64,000 nucleotides of DNA from Alentia gelatinosa (lineage: Eukaryota; Annelida; Polychaeta; Phyllodocida; Polynoidae). The stretch spans positions 26,167,716 through 26,231,715 of the forward strand of contig OX465587.1 of NCBI GenBank assembly GCA_950022655.1. Direction: 5' to 3'. Position numbers and translations under genes: made by a program. The notes beneath the pieces are model-generated. The model was given only the letters and a program-made list of their open reading frames with translations. It did not search any database and had not been told where the DNA came from. This document shows, piece by piece, positions 27,636 through 41,200 of this stretch (position 1 is its first letter; each line of letters opens with the position of its first letter).

Positions 27636-28390
27636 TGCTTAATGATTGTAAGAGTTGGCAATCTCGGTTGTATGTGCACTGTGTGCTATACATGTATAAC
27701 TGGCTGACTCTCTGGCTCTAATCATATAGCAGAGTACGGTGCTCATGGGGTTGTCAAGATACCAGAACAGTGAGAGAATAGTTTAGAATGTCGCAAAGGA
27801 GTCCTATATTACAGAACTGAGGTTAACTCCAGCCTGGCAATGCCCCACGCCGCTCCCAGTTCAGAAATCACCTTCAGAGCACTGCTCACCGGCTTCGAAG
27901 GCGGGGCTTAGTCTTCAGCATTCGTCAACAAAACTTAATTGCTTTGTGCGATCTTTAAGGCATTTTAGCCCCAGTTCTAATGCGCCTTAGGTCATTCTTT
28001 CCGTATTAAGACATGTTACCTTAACGCATTCCACACCTCCCGCAAACAAACTCTCTATGACAATATTACCTGGAAAGGCTATAGGTGGATTGTATGCCAC
28101 ACCTGTGACTAAGGAACTCTCTCCCTGTCTCTCCCTATAGAAAACAGTTTTCACACAGTGTCCCATCATCTTATGGGAAGAATCAGAAGGGGAATACATT
28201 TGACAGCTAATGGGGATATTGATGGAGTCTTTTGCACCCTTTCCAAAATCTATAGATTAGTTTAGTATCGGTGATATTAGCCCTGAAGCTAACACTGTTG
28301 GACGAGCGTCATGCACGGAAAAGTAAAAATAAAAGATAAAACAAAAAAGGTAACAGCTTTAGATTGATGTTTTTAGTGGGAGTTGATTAC

Positions 28391-31300
28391 TTACTTGTCA
28401 AAATTGGGTAGGGCTTTGTCAAAACCATCTCTACCGAGAAGCCAGTAGGTAGTCTGCAGCCCTTTGCCCTGAAAACATAGTCAGTGATGAGTCATGGGTG
28501 TAAGAAGCGCTGACTCGTGGTCAGTTAGCAACAGAAAGGCATAGTAGTTAACTTTTCTATAATTCCCTATCCCCTGTCCATCAAAATAGTAGGCTCCTAA
28601 GTTAAGTAACTCATGAGCGATACTTCGGTCACTGTCTATATGACACTAATAAGGAACTACATCGAGGTCCATAGATACTGAAAATATGCCATAAGTTTTG
28701 GTTGCGGAGTAATCTTACGAGGCAAAGCTAAGTGAGTTTTGCAGCAAACCAAAACGAATGGAGTATTTTCAGTGGCTAAAATAAGTGTGGTTCAGATTTT
28801 ATCTCACCCCTATCAATGACTAATTGGCTAATATTTGTGACATCATCCCCATTGAGTAGCCTCTTTACAATACTCCATGGGCGTTGAGTACGAGTTCTCA
28901 ATGTTAGGTCTATGGGGAGAAGATACCAGTGGTGAGATAAAGGGGAATACGTTAGCAATAACATAGCCATTATTGTTGCAATAATATCCATCATGCACGT
29001 ATTGTGCGGTCCATAACTATTTTTGATAGTTATGGACATTTTTGATAGTTATGGACCGCACACGTATCATGCATTTCTTAATTTGTAGCACTGCCGATGC
29101 AAAAGACCGAAAATCAATTCAAAAGTATACGTTTTTCTCGATAGTTAGTTTTCATTTAAACACACAATAGTTTGATGGAATGTTTTGAAACTGTATTCTT
29201 TGATATTAGTCTTTGATACTATACTTGCCTATACTTTTGAAAAATCATCATATATGTTCTTTTCATTTTAGATAACGAAAACTGTGAAATTTGAAATTCG
29301 GCACATGAGTTAATATTTCGTGAATGGTCTAACTGTATATGAAAATGAAAAAGCTTTACCTTAACATTGACTTCTCCACGCAAGCACATGTCGTACTTGG
29401 CATCCTTGTGGTCCTTCAGCGCAATGTTGTACTGCTTACTTAAGTGAATTCCCAGAGCTGAAATATAAGCAGAACATGCCTGGTGACACGGCATAGCATT
29501 GTCCGAAAGTGCCACTCGGAGCTGAACATACAGGCACTGTTTCTGCTAACCCGGCGTTTACACTAGACGACTAAATAGGTGGCGACTGTGTCTCAAATCA
29601 ATGATTTCATAGTTTAACTTGGAATCGAGTTTTTAATTTCTGCTACATAACCAATTACAACCATGTATTATTTCCCGATTTATAACACAGCTGTATCAGG
29701 TGTGATTTTTCTCAGATATATACTGCAGCAATGATAATTGCCACTGGTCAATTCACTTGTCCATTGGAAGGAGATGAAATAATGAGTAACAGATTTAGCT
29801 CATGGAGAAAAATGAACAAATGATATTCAGTCACACTAATTGCGTTTCCTTATCATCATATGTATCCGGAAACCATTAAAAAAACACCATGCCACTTGAT
29901 TTACTTTATCTTTACCTTTTATTATCTACTTAATACAAAGTGTCCATAGTAAACCGATGGACCAGTATGGACATACCCTGTGCATACGGATTGCCGCTGC
30001 AAAAAACGGTGCATGATAGCGCGTATGAAAAATAGTGCATAGTTAAGGTGAACTATAATCAGCACGACATCATTTGGGTAAAGGTTGGATAACAAATACA
30101 TTATTGACTGGTTTCGGTTAAAAGCAGTTGCATGCTCCTTGGAGTTGACCCTACGGAATATCCTTACATGCGCTCGGATATTAGCCTACTACGCGTCAAC
30201 TCATTGGAACAAACAGCCGCTTTTATCTGAAACCAAACATTATTGTGTATGTATTCAGAGTTGTAATAATGGGTTTGATATCACGGCAAGACCGTATCTA
30301 AGCTCATTGTGAAAAAGAAGGATTAGAACAGATGATCATAACAAAAAAACAGCCGAAAATAGATTCGTAAAGATCTAAGGGAACACAGTAAAGCAAGAAA
30401 AATATATTGCAAAAGTAATACACTGCAAAAGTGAAACAATCTGCCATCCCGCCAAACTGTACCATCCCGGACACAACAGCCAAAAAGACTACCCCCAAAC
30501 ACCTCCATTACACTATAATAAATCGGTGAAGTAAATTAAAACTTCCTGAAGTGTTTTCTTTTAACAAAAACCTAACAATCTCCTACTCCAATACTAGAAA
30601 CAAGTCAAGAACTAAATAGGTTGGAATTCATACGTTTTCCGCTCGACTCCATCCTCGCGGCCTGGTTGACAGTGTCTCCAAACAGACAGTACCGAGGCAT
30701 GACTACGCCGACCACGCCGGCCACTACCGGGCCCGTATGGAGGCCTGCAACAAGAGGACACTCGTGTAGAGATCAGACAGTAGCTCAGATGCACTCTGAG
30801 CAGCTCAAATAGGAGTGGTACCGTTCCTGGCCAGAGAAGAGGTACAGAACAAGTTAAGCGGGTTCTCCATTGAGAAGGGAAGGTGTAAAAAAACAGACGA
30901 CCGGCGTTTACCAAACGACGTCGTGCAATTTTATTGCAGTTTGCTCATAAGAAATAGGCCGGGGAGTTGGATAATCATTCATAGTATTTGGCATCTTTGA
31001 CAAACCAAATGATTTCAACTGATTCGGTATATATATATGATAATAGTAAAACAAATTATAGGGGATGATACATATTGATAGACAGTATGCAATCTTTTCT
31101 CTAAGAAAGACAGAAAGCAAGCTTCTTTGCTGAGTACCTAAGAATTCTGAACATCTCTTATATGGAAGGTGAAAATATCTTGGATCCTGTATATAATCAG
31201 ATCCATTAATTCATAACGTACCATATCAGTGCTTAATAGGACTGAGGCTTTATCATCAGCTGAAACATTCGTCAAATAGGCCTACCGTTCAGCTTTTGTT

Positions 31301-34300
31301 TGTCCACTTCCTTCGACACACTCCACATTGATAGTGCTGCTTTATAGAGTACTAAGGTGTAGGCAGAATTGTAGGCCATGGTATTTTTATCACTCATAGG
31401 TACCAGGATGCTGCATACAATAAAGATACATATAAAGCTACCCATACATCTGCAGATCCCAGAAACTTACCTATTCTTAGCTGTAACTGCTGTTTCGGTC
31501 TGTGTCGGATGGTGAAGTGGGTTACTGCACTGAGTAGATCAAGTGCACAATTGGCGATCTCTGCCGAGTGTCTTGTTCCATTTGCGACAGGTACCCCACT
31601 AACCACCATGTAGGCATCCCCTATAGTCTCAACCTGTAAGAGAATCACAGATATTACATGTGACATGTACCTACTGACCACCATGTAGGCATCCCCTATA
31701 GTCTCAACCTGTAAGAGAATATCCAACATTACGTGTCCCAGATACTCACTAACCACCATGTAGGTATCCCCTATAGTCTCAGCCTGTAAGAGAATCAACG
31801 ACATTAAGTGTGACATGTACCCACTAACCACCATGTAGGCATCCCCTATAGTCTCAACCTGTAAGAGAATCACAGATATTACATGTGACATGTACCTATT
31901 GACCACCATGTAGGCATCCCCTATAGTCTCAACCTGTTAGAGAATCACAGACATTAAGTGTGACATGTACCCACTAACCACCATATAGGCATCCCCTATA
32001 GTCTCAACCTGTAAGAGAATATCCAACATTACATGTCCCAGATACTTACTGACCACCATATAGGCATCCCCTATAGTCTAAACCTGTAAGAGAATCAACG
32101 ACATTGCATATGACAGGTACACATCGACCACCATGTAGGTATTCCCTATAGTCTCAACCTGTAAGAGAATCACAGACATTAAGTATGACATGTACCCACT
32201 AACCACCATATAGGCATCCCCTATAGTCTCAACCTGTAAGAGAATCACAGATATTACATGTGACATGTACCTATTGACCACCATGTACGTATCCCCTATA
32301 GTCTCAGCCTGTAAGAGAATCAACGACATTAAGTGTGACATGTACCCACTAACCACCATGTAGGCATCCCCTATAGTCTCAACCTGTAAGAGAATCACAG
32401 ATATTACATGTGACATGTACCTATTGACCACCATGTAGGCATCCCCTATAGTCTCAACCTGTTAGAGAATCACAGACATTAAGTGTGACATGTACCCACT
32501 AACCACCATATAGGCATCCCCTATAGTCTCAACCTGTAAGAGAATATCCAACATTACATGTCCCAGATACTTACTGACCACCATATAGGCATCCCCTATA
32601 GTCTAAACCTGTAAGAGAATCAACGACATTGCATATGACAGGTACACATCGACCACCATGTAGGTATTCCCTATAGTCTCAACCTGTAAGAGAATCACAG
32701 ACATTAAGTATGACATGTACCCACTAACCACCATATAGGCATCCCCTATAGTCTCAACCTGTAAGAGAATCACAGATATTACATGTGACATGTACCTATT
32801 GACCACCATGTACGTATCCCCTATAGTCTCAACCTGTAAGAGATTCACAGACATTAAGTGTGACATGTACCCACTAACCACCATATAGGCATCCCCTATA
32901 GTCTCAACCTGTAAGAGAATCACAGACATTAAGTGTGACATGTACCCATTAACTACCATGTAGGTATCCCCTATAGTCTCAACCTGTAAGAGAATCACAG
33001 ACATTAAGTGTGACATGTACCCATTAACCACCATGTAGGTATCCCCTATAGTCTCAACCTGTAAGAGAATCACAGACATTAAGTGTGACATGTACCCATT
33101 AACCACCATGTAGGTATCCCCTATAGTCTCAACCTGTAAAAGAATCACAGACATTAAGTGTGACATGTACCCATTAACCACCATGTAGGTATCCCCTATA
33201 GTTTCAACCTGTAAGAGAATCACAGACTTTAAGTGTGACATGTACCCATTAACCACCATGTAGGTATCCCCTATAGTCTCAACCTGTAAGAGAATCACAG
33301 ACATTAAGTGTGACATGTACCCACTAACCACCATATAGGCATCCCCTATAGTCTCAACCTGTAAGAGAATCACAGACATTAAGTGTGACATGTACCCATT
33401 AACCACCATGTAGGTATCCCCTATAGTCTCAACCTGTAAGAGAATCACAGACATTAAGTGTGACATGTACCCACTAACCACCATATAGGCATCCCCTATA
33501 GTCTCAACCTGTAAGAGAATCACAGACATTAAGTGTGACATGTACCCATTAACTACCATGTAGGTATCCCCTATAGTCTCAACCTGTAAGAGAATCACAG
33601 ACATTAAGTGTGACATGTACCCATTAACCACCATGTAGGTATCCCCTATAGTCTCAACCTGTAAGAGAATCACAGACATTAAGTGTGACATGTACCCATT
33701 AACCACCATGTAGGTATCCCCTATAGTCTCAACCTGTAAGAGAATCACAGACGTTACATGTGACATGTACCTACTGTCCACCATGTTAGCACCGCCTGTA
33801 AAATGCATGTGACAGTGTTAAAACAAGGACGTGCTACTCGATTCTTGATATTGAACAATCATAAACTCATCAAACTGTAGGGGAGTCAATCTTGAATCAT
33901 TATTTTAAAATATACAAGGATGGAAGCTTTGTATTAATGATGGCTAAGAATACAAAATAAAAATCCACATACATGCAAAGCTGTTTATACTTACTTTATA
34001 GACATCATGTTGTTCTATGATGGCGTCGAAGCACGAGTAAAGGTCATTGAGGAAATCGACAATCTGATGAAAAAAACCCCAATATTTTGATCAATTTATT
34101 GTAATTAAACATATAAATATTTATTGAAAAGACGATGTCAAAACTAGATTTCTGCTTTACAATGTATATGATGATTCAGAATAATACTCTATGACCAGCT
34201 AAAGACAAGTCATATTTGATGCAACTAAGCAGGTAGCTTTTGTTTTGGAAGATATAGACGTTTCAATGGTTATTCATGCGGCTCTCCTGGCTAAACTACA

Positions 34301-35278
34301 TCTGTCAAGAACAGGATTCACGCCCCGATGTACCAACGTACATATTCTGAACTTGACTGATCCCTTTGACGCATTTTCCCTTGAGATTACGAAAAACAAA
34401 AATACAACACCTTGCTTTTAGATTTTTGTACCACAGGAGAATTGACCCTTCGTGTAAATCCCACTGAAGGCCAACCTTAACATTCTCGGATTTCAGTCTC
34501 ACATAGAATTAGATCTACCGACCTGCATTGGATTGCTGTCCGAAGCTAGGGTGGTGAACCCTACGATGTCTGAGAAGTAGATCGAGCACTGTTCATAGTA
34601 ATCTGGCTGAACAATCTGGCCTGACTTCAAAGCTTCCGCGACCGTCCTGCAGAATGTATATAAATGTCAGAATAATACTTTCATATTCATATTCCCTGGA
34701 TCATTGCACTGATCAGTATTTGTGTTGAATTGTTATTTCCACATACAAAGCATTGTCTCGACAATTTACTATCTGCAACTTTCAAGCCAGAGGTTTACGG
34801 CCGCCTACCCACAAAACTACCGACTATTTTCTATGTAAATGTACTTTCAGAAATAAATAAAACCATCACATACAACCAAGTTCAAAATAATTCAAAAGAG
34901 AGGTCAAAGTAATATACTTAGTGTATGATTGGTCAGTGTAAACTATCATCATTACCATATTCACCCATCATATATCAACAGCAACAATTTCTTTTATAAC
35001 TTTAAAAGCTCTTATCAATTGTAATTTGGATATTGACTTGTTCGATGTACACTTGCTTACCTACAGTGGAAGATCTAACCTCAATGTTAGAACTGTTTGT
35101 ATCAGATAAGAATAAAAAAGAAGAAGAAAAGTTCACATACGGAGGAAGCATCCGGTAAAGCAGTCGGTCGGTTTTCTTCTTCTCCTCCATGAGCTGTCCT
35201 GTGCGTTCCTCCACGATCTCCTCCAGGTTGTTCGCGTATTTCTCCATCATCTGAAGCACGTTATCGACGATGTTGATG
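28391..35278 (-). CDS. Guanylate cyclase linker and catalytic-domain exons
   Basis: Exons 35278-35141 ([20 protein letters not shown], dimerising coiled coil, then RLLYRMLPP), 34646-34523 ([12 protein letters not shown], first metal-binding Asp), 34063-33995 ([17 protein letters not shown]), 31633-31471 ([13 protein letters not shown], guanine-recognising Glu and second metal Asp), 30744-30634 ([31 protein letters not shown]), 29457-29360 (RGEVNVK) and 28468-28391 ([16 protein letters not shown]). Key residues of an active class III guanylyl cyclase are present. The usually invariant NTASRMES reads NQAARMES, keeping Asn and Arg. The last codons, GAC AAG TAA, overlap a consensus donor GTAAGT, so the stop at 28393-28391 may be bypassed by splicing to an unrecognised exon. 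Confidence 0.92.
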
Positions 35279-38200
35279 CTGGAGAGTGCAACAATAGAGA
35301 AAAAACAAACAAAAACAAACATTGAGTTATTTATTCGAAGATTTTTTTCATAGCAAATATCCTCTTCAAAATCTGTGCATTTGATTGTCATTTAAACGGT
35401 TATATAACTTATAATTGGGTGTTGTGAAGACCAGAACAATCAACTTGGTTGATGATCAATTATTTTATCTATTTATTTCAATTCAGGTAAGGAAATGTGA
35501 CAGAATACAATCACCAGATGGGCGTTCTCCCATTTTCTGGTAAGAGAGAAAGATATACGGTTAACAAAACCATAGACAAATAAAATGACAAAAAGCTAAA
35601 TCGAAAATGCTTTTAATTGAGGGTATTTGCGACGAGATAATTCAGTCTAATGTTAATTCGGCTTTTTAGCACGTAACAGGTCAAATGGCACTGCACAACG
35701 AATAGTCCTGTTCTTCATGAATGTCATCAATGAAATACCAATGACAATTTCTTTGTTGCAGTAATAATGTACTATACTCACTCTCCTTTGGTCATCTTCC
35801 TGAGTTGGAGCCTGATCTGCATGAACTTGGGTCTTTCCTCCACGTCTTCATTCCAGCACTTCCTGATGAGCTGCAGTAAGGGTTTCCCCATCTCGCTGTG
35901 GTCTGGCAGAGGAGGGCGGTAGGGAATACTCTCTCCATTGCGGACCCGATTTACGATGTCTGCCATTCAAATGAAAAGATATTGTCCCACACTTTGATAG
36001 GCCATCTGACGATTATGTAGACCCCTTTACGACAACGCAGATTAAAATCATGATAGTCATATATAGTTACCGAGAGGTTTGTGATGTTTTGGTATGATTT
36101 CATAGATACTTAGTATTAGGTGGGTATTAAAACATTTTACTCTTAACGGCTGACCCAGATTCAAACAGATTATTAACTATTGCTTTTTTTCTTGCATAGC
36201 ACACACACTGGAGAGCTATTTCTTACAACCGCATTACATTTAGGTATGTTGTATTAATGATGGAAGAACAATAGTATCACTGTGGTAAGCAGGCAACAGG
36301 AAATCCTACCTCTTGGAGTTACGTTGTCCAGCGAGTAGGGTTCGGTCCTCTGCAGTATTTCGTAACATATGATAGCAAAACTATAGACATCGCCCTTTTG
36401 GGTGCCTCTACTGTTTGGCACATTCTCACGAAGAATTTCAGGGGCAGTCCACAGCTTTTCTTAAAGATTTAAAAGAAACAAATCATTACTCAAACCATTA
36501 ATCATATTCCCCTACCCATGCAGTAATTATTAAGTATGTCACCATGTACGTTAGTTTGTCATAATACCCCTTTCCATTGGCTGATTCTTCGGCACCGAAC
36601 TGCAATCGGGAACCACCAATATATTATTTTGGTATAGCGACGCCATGTCGTAGAATGGAAACGAGACTTGAAGAGAATATTCACCGATTAATTTGGCATG
36701 GATTATGTAACAAGGCTACCACCGATGGATTTTCTGAGACGGACTGAATGAAAACGCTTTGATTTCAATGTTCTAATGTGAAAATTAAATTGATATTTAC
36801 CCGGACAATACAGTACAAAAAGTGCAAACAATGTACCCTCACCGAATCTTTGATACCGTTTCGTCGGCCAATGCAAACGAGGTTCATAACGGGACTCGAA
36901 TGAAGGAATCTTAGTCAAGGAAGAAATGTCATATTTTCGATATTGTAAGGTATGCAATATTAAGAAAACAGGGTGTCTGTTGGCATATACAAAAATACGT
37001 GGTAATTTTTTTCCGATTCGATATACCGATGCCAAATTATCACATATTTGTTTCACATATTGCAGTGTTAACTCGTCATCTATGTTTACCCATCCATGAG
37101 TGCGGCTTCTTGAACATATTTGATTTACAAAACACATCATGTTTTATATAAACCCAGTATTTACGTATTCAGTGACATTATGTTGCTGTAATGGATGCTA
37201 AGGCCTTCTCATACGTTTGCTGAAACAACCTGATAGAAATCCACATCCTTATATACTACTCACATTGTCCATATTATACTATTGCCAGTGCCCAATCCTT
37301 ATTCTATATACTACTAGGTCTACTTTTGGTATCAATTCATTACTTTTATTACTTTTGACTAATTCACCAATTCTCAGGGTAGATTGCATTTTGTACTGGT
37401 TCTGACACAACTTGCTGAGAAGACTAATGGAATTTCCCCAGCCCCTTTTCTAATGCTCTACAGTGGAGGAAAACTTGTTTATGGACATCTATCGAATACC
37501 TCATATATATCTATGCTACCCATGTAGTTGCCATTGATTTACTGTTGACATGTCTTTTTACATTCATGGATGAGGTAGGAAAAACCTTCCCAACCCACTA
37601 GCTGTCAAAAGGCAATATCTTTCCTTTATATTTTCCTTACACTTGTAGGGATAATTAAAGTACAGTATATATGCATATTATTTTCATTTTGCTACTCACT
37701 CTTGTAGAGTTCATGGTCGGACATTTCACGATTCTGTCCAGCTATGAAAGTTGGAAGACCGTAATCTGTAATCTGAAAAAAATAATCCGAACAAAATGCA
37801 AAGATTTAGCTAGAGGCGAAATATATAATTTTTACGAGGAATACTTTGTGTATTTTGATTGGGCACATGACAATATCTCATTGGTACAGATTAAAATCTA
37901 GATAGCAATATAGGCTATTGTGACATCATAATAAGTGATTACCTTGTAAATATTTAGGGTAAACATGGTTACTTAACGTGTAGAGATGGCATGAATAGAT
38001 ATAAAAAAAAGCCCCCAATAAAAATATAAGAATAAAGTTGCCATTTTCATTGAAGCTTTCCTTCTTTACCTTAAAACAAACCCAGTTTCAGTCAATTGTC
38101 AATGTATATGGTAGTGTTATGAAAGATTTTCTCGTTCACATGATCTCCATCGGAGTTGGCATTAGAAATTCCTTTTGGTCTTGATGACAATAGGGGTAAG

Positions 38201-41200
38201 TTCAGCAAAATGCTCCATATACCCATAGGATATTGTAGCGGTCACCTACCAATATGTATATCAAAAAATTTTGCTCTTTGGAACACTCCTTATCATCGTA
38301 TACCTGGGAGTCATAAATACACCATATTACAGTGGTCACTTGGTACAGAGGGACATATGAATATCATTTCGACACTCACTCACCAAAGGAATTCGTACTC
38401 CTGGTCAGTAAAGGTGAGACATCCGTGTATAGGTATATATACTAATAGAACAATTAACTTACCCTTAGAGTCCAGCGCGAATCTATCAAGCAATTGGAGC
38501 TTTTCAGGTTGCCATGAGAACCTAGATGAGTGTTATGTATGTAGGCCATGCCTTTTGAAAGGTCAGTCATGAAGGAAAATTTGAAAGCCGTGTCCAGTTT
38601 CACAGACTCATTTTCGAGAACGTCCTGACAAGAATAAACAATACATGAAAATGATTAGAGTGAATCGTGTAATGCATGATAAAATGATGACACGGATAAT
38701 TGTAGCTATCTTTATTGACAACGTACCCGGGGTGTTTAAGAGGCAATAGACGTTTTAATCTTAAGAATAAGGAGAAAGAGCTAAATTAAAAACTATATTC
38801 CTGTGGAATAATCTTCCGATTTTCACCGGATTTTAAAACGAAGTGTTTACAATTGGATGTACTGTAGAAAGGCACCCTCCTTGGGTAAACGAGAACTTCC
38901 CGTCATTGAACTATTTAACTATTTAAGCTGGTGAATTGATAGCAGTTTTCGCCTACCGTAAGACTGCCTTTACTGCAGTAGCTCCAGACCAGGCAGAGGT
39001 TCGGCGGGTCGATGCACGCTCCGATGAATATGTTCAGGTTTTCATTAGCAATGTCCTTGATCTGACGGGAAAAGAGAAAAAAAAAATAACACAGGACGGA
39101 AATTTGGGTTTATTGGGCCGGAGAAACCCCAAGCGAGAAACGCGGAGATTTCCGGAATCGCCAACATAAAATGGCATGTATTTGAGCTATCATTTCTTAT
39201 TTCACCTGATTATTGCTTCAGAGATGATAAATTATCGGTCGGAGATTTGAGCCAATGAGGGTGTAGAATGCTTTGAGAGTTGGTAGATATACTAATTCAT
39301 GCCTTCATCCTGACCTTCATCCTGACCTTCATCCTGACCAATCAATCTATGCATGATGTTGTTCCTGAACGTTGGCAAATACACATTTGGATACCAGTGT
39401 CAAAGCAAACAGACAAACATCACCAGTTACATTTATGTTAACCATATCCATATTGTAACGTTCTTCTATTGAGTAGGACAGACTATAGTAACCGGGCGAT
39501 GAATACATGTTCTTTTTTAGTTTTAAATGGCTTTTTAAAAAAAAAATTCAGTGTCTTGGAAATGAAACGTGCAACTCCATATTTTACCATCAGACTCAGA
39601 ATATCAACCATTCTTCTTATATCAACATCTGAACTTGAGTATGGAATACTGCCTTTTCACCTACGGATCCTTATTTGCATATCACTGTATTGTCTTGAGT
39701 AAGACATATTTATTTTGAATAAAACACTTTTCATTGGTGTTTTACACCAGTACTTTAAATTAATGGAAAGAATATACAAGAGGAAGCCTTTTCAGCATTG
39801 ACAAGTTTAGTAAGATCAATGTACATACGCATTTAGTTATGTACAGAGTGATAATATGAAATGTAATGGATAATATAGAGGGGATACGGACATAAGAAAC
39901 ATAAAGAAATGGACAGAAAATACCACATTACTATAATTATCATAATTGCAAGTCGTTTGTGTTCTCGTATTTGTATTGCCTGGAAAAGTGGTAGGTTTCC
40001 ATCTTAGGTAATAAAGATAATTGACGATACATTCCTCATGTTAAGTGTTGGATAAGGCAGATTTCTTTCTTGGTGTACTCACCTCGTTAAACTCCATCAT
40101 CAATGTACGCGAGAGCTGGATATGTTCTTTGTTAATGTTCTTGATGGCCACGATGACACCTTTGTATATTCCCACTTTGGAGAAGAGCTGACCCGCTCCG
40201 GTGCCGACACTGGGCATGGACTGAAAGGCACCAACATGTCCGTAGATACAGATTTACACATTAGGGGTTGGAGAAGGGATATAACATCTTGTAAAGTTCT
40301 GGTCTCTACATCCATATCGTGATCAATTATATAGGTTTCTATGCAAAAAGAATAGTCATCTAAATTTTCCTAATCTAGTAATGCAAAAATGAATGCATTA
40401 AGACAGTTGCCATTTTGTAATAGCTCGTCTCTGTCTTGATGTTGACCATATGGCAGCCATGTAGTGAATGGCATGTTTATCCTCATTGCCACTCACTGTA
40501 GTTCCCGGTCTGGCCATGTGGGGGCAGGGTGATCTGACATGACACTGAGTTGTTAGAAAGACTGGATCAAGACTGGTCAATCCTCACTGGCTGTTGTGTC
40601 AAAACCCAATTACAGCAGAAAACTTGCAAGCTCACCCTGTAGCAAGATGCCTCCTGTTGTCTTTATATATATGCTGAAGAACCTAATCAGATTGTCTGTA
40701 AGTGATTTTTGTTATTTCTTCCATCGTCATATCCACTATTGCAGCAACTCTGGCTACATCTGATTGTTTTCCCCCATGTTGTTCACATTCAGGACTAGAC
40801 CTGTTGTTGTTCACCCATGAATTTAATGTCGACTTACCTGCATGTGGCTGGAGGAGAGGCCTGGTTTGATCGGCAGACTCCCGTTCGTACCAGAGTGTGT
40901 ATCACTGTTACTGACCGATCCAATGGACTGAAATCATGAATATCATGTTATTTCTTTTTGATATTATTATCTTCAGAAATCAATTTGAAGTGTAAAACTG
41001 GGTTAACTTTCTTTTAAATGATATTATCCGGTAAACCAACATACTTATAAAATGCATTAATCTATCTGAATAGTAACAGGTGCATGCATATTTTTTTACC
41101 TCTCGTTTCAAGAAGTTTACATTATTTGACCGCTAATGGTACCTGCAAGTTTTCAGGAGTGATCGTCGTAAATAATCACACCCCCAAAATGAACATGCAT

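Larger units (their letters stand above)
21117..28390. other. Gene-poor intergenic region between convergent genes
   Basis: No coding region could be supported on either strand. It holds a dispersed repeat at 21588-21950, a run of about 20 A at 24170-24190, a TA microsatellite, a 62-bp minisatellite and a GC-richer block (26559-27635) bounded by a 13-bp inverted repeat. The part nearest 28390 may hold the 3' UTR, or a further exon, of the guanylate cyclase, because that gene's last recognised exon ends at a sequence that is also a consensus splice donor. Confidence 0.5.

Noticed and set aside
31621..33796. CRISPR-like array
   Set aside because: There are no unique spacers: whole 75-bp units are repeated head to tail, in an animal intron, and match the adjacent exon boundary.
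31621..33796. Mutually exclusive exon cluster
   Set aside because: Units have acceptors but no convincing in-frame donor. The only GT candidate (GG|GTACATG) would give a 38-base exon, which breaks the frame.
32603..33808. A 401-codon open frame on the minus strand read as a protein-coding gene
   Set aside because: It is only the 75-bp satellite translated; openness follows from the 25-codon period and the exon origin of each unit. It has no start, stop or flanking domain of its own.
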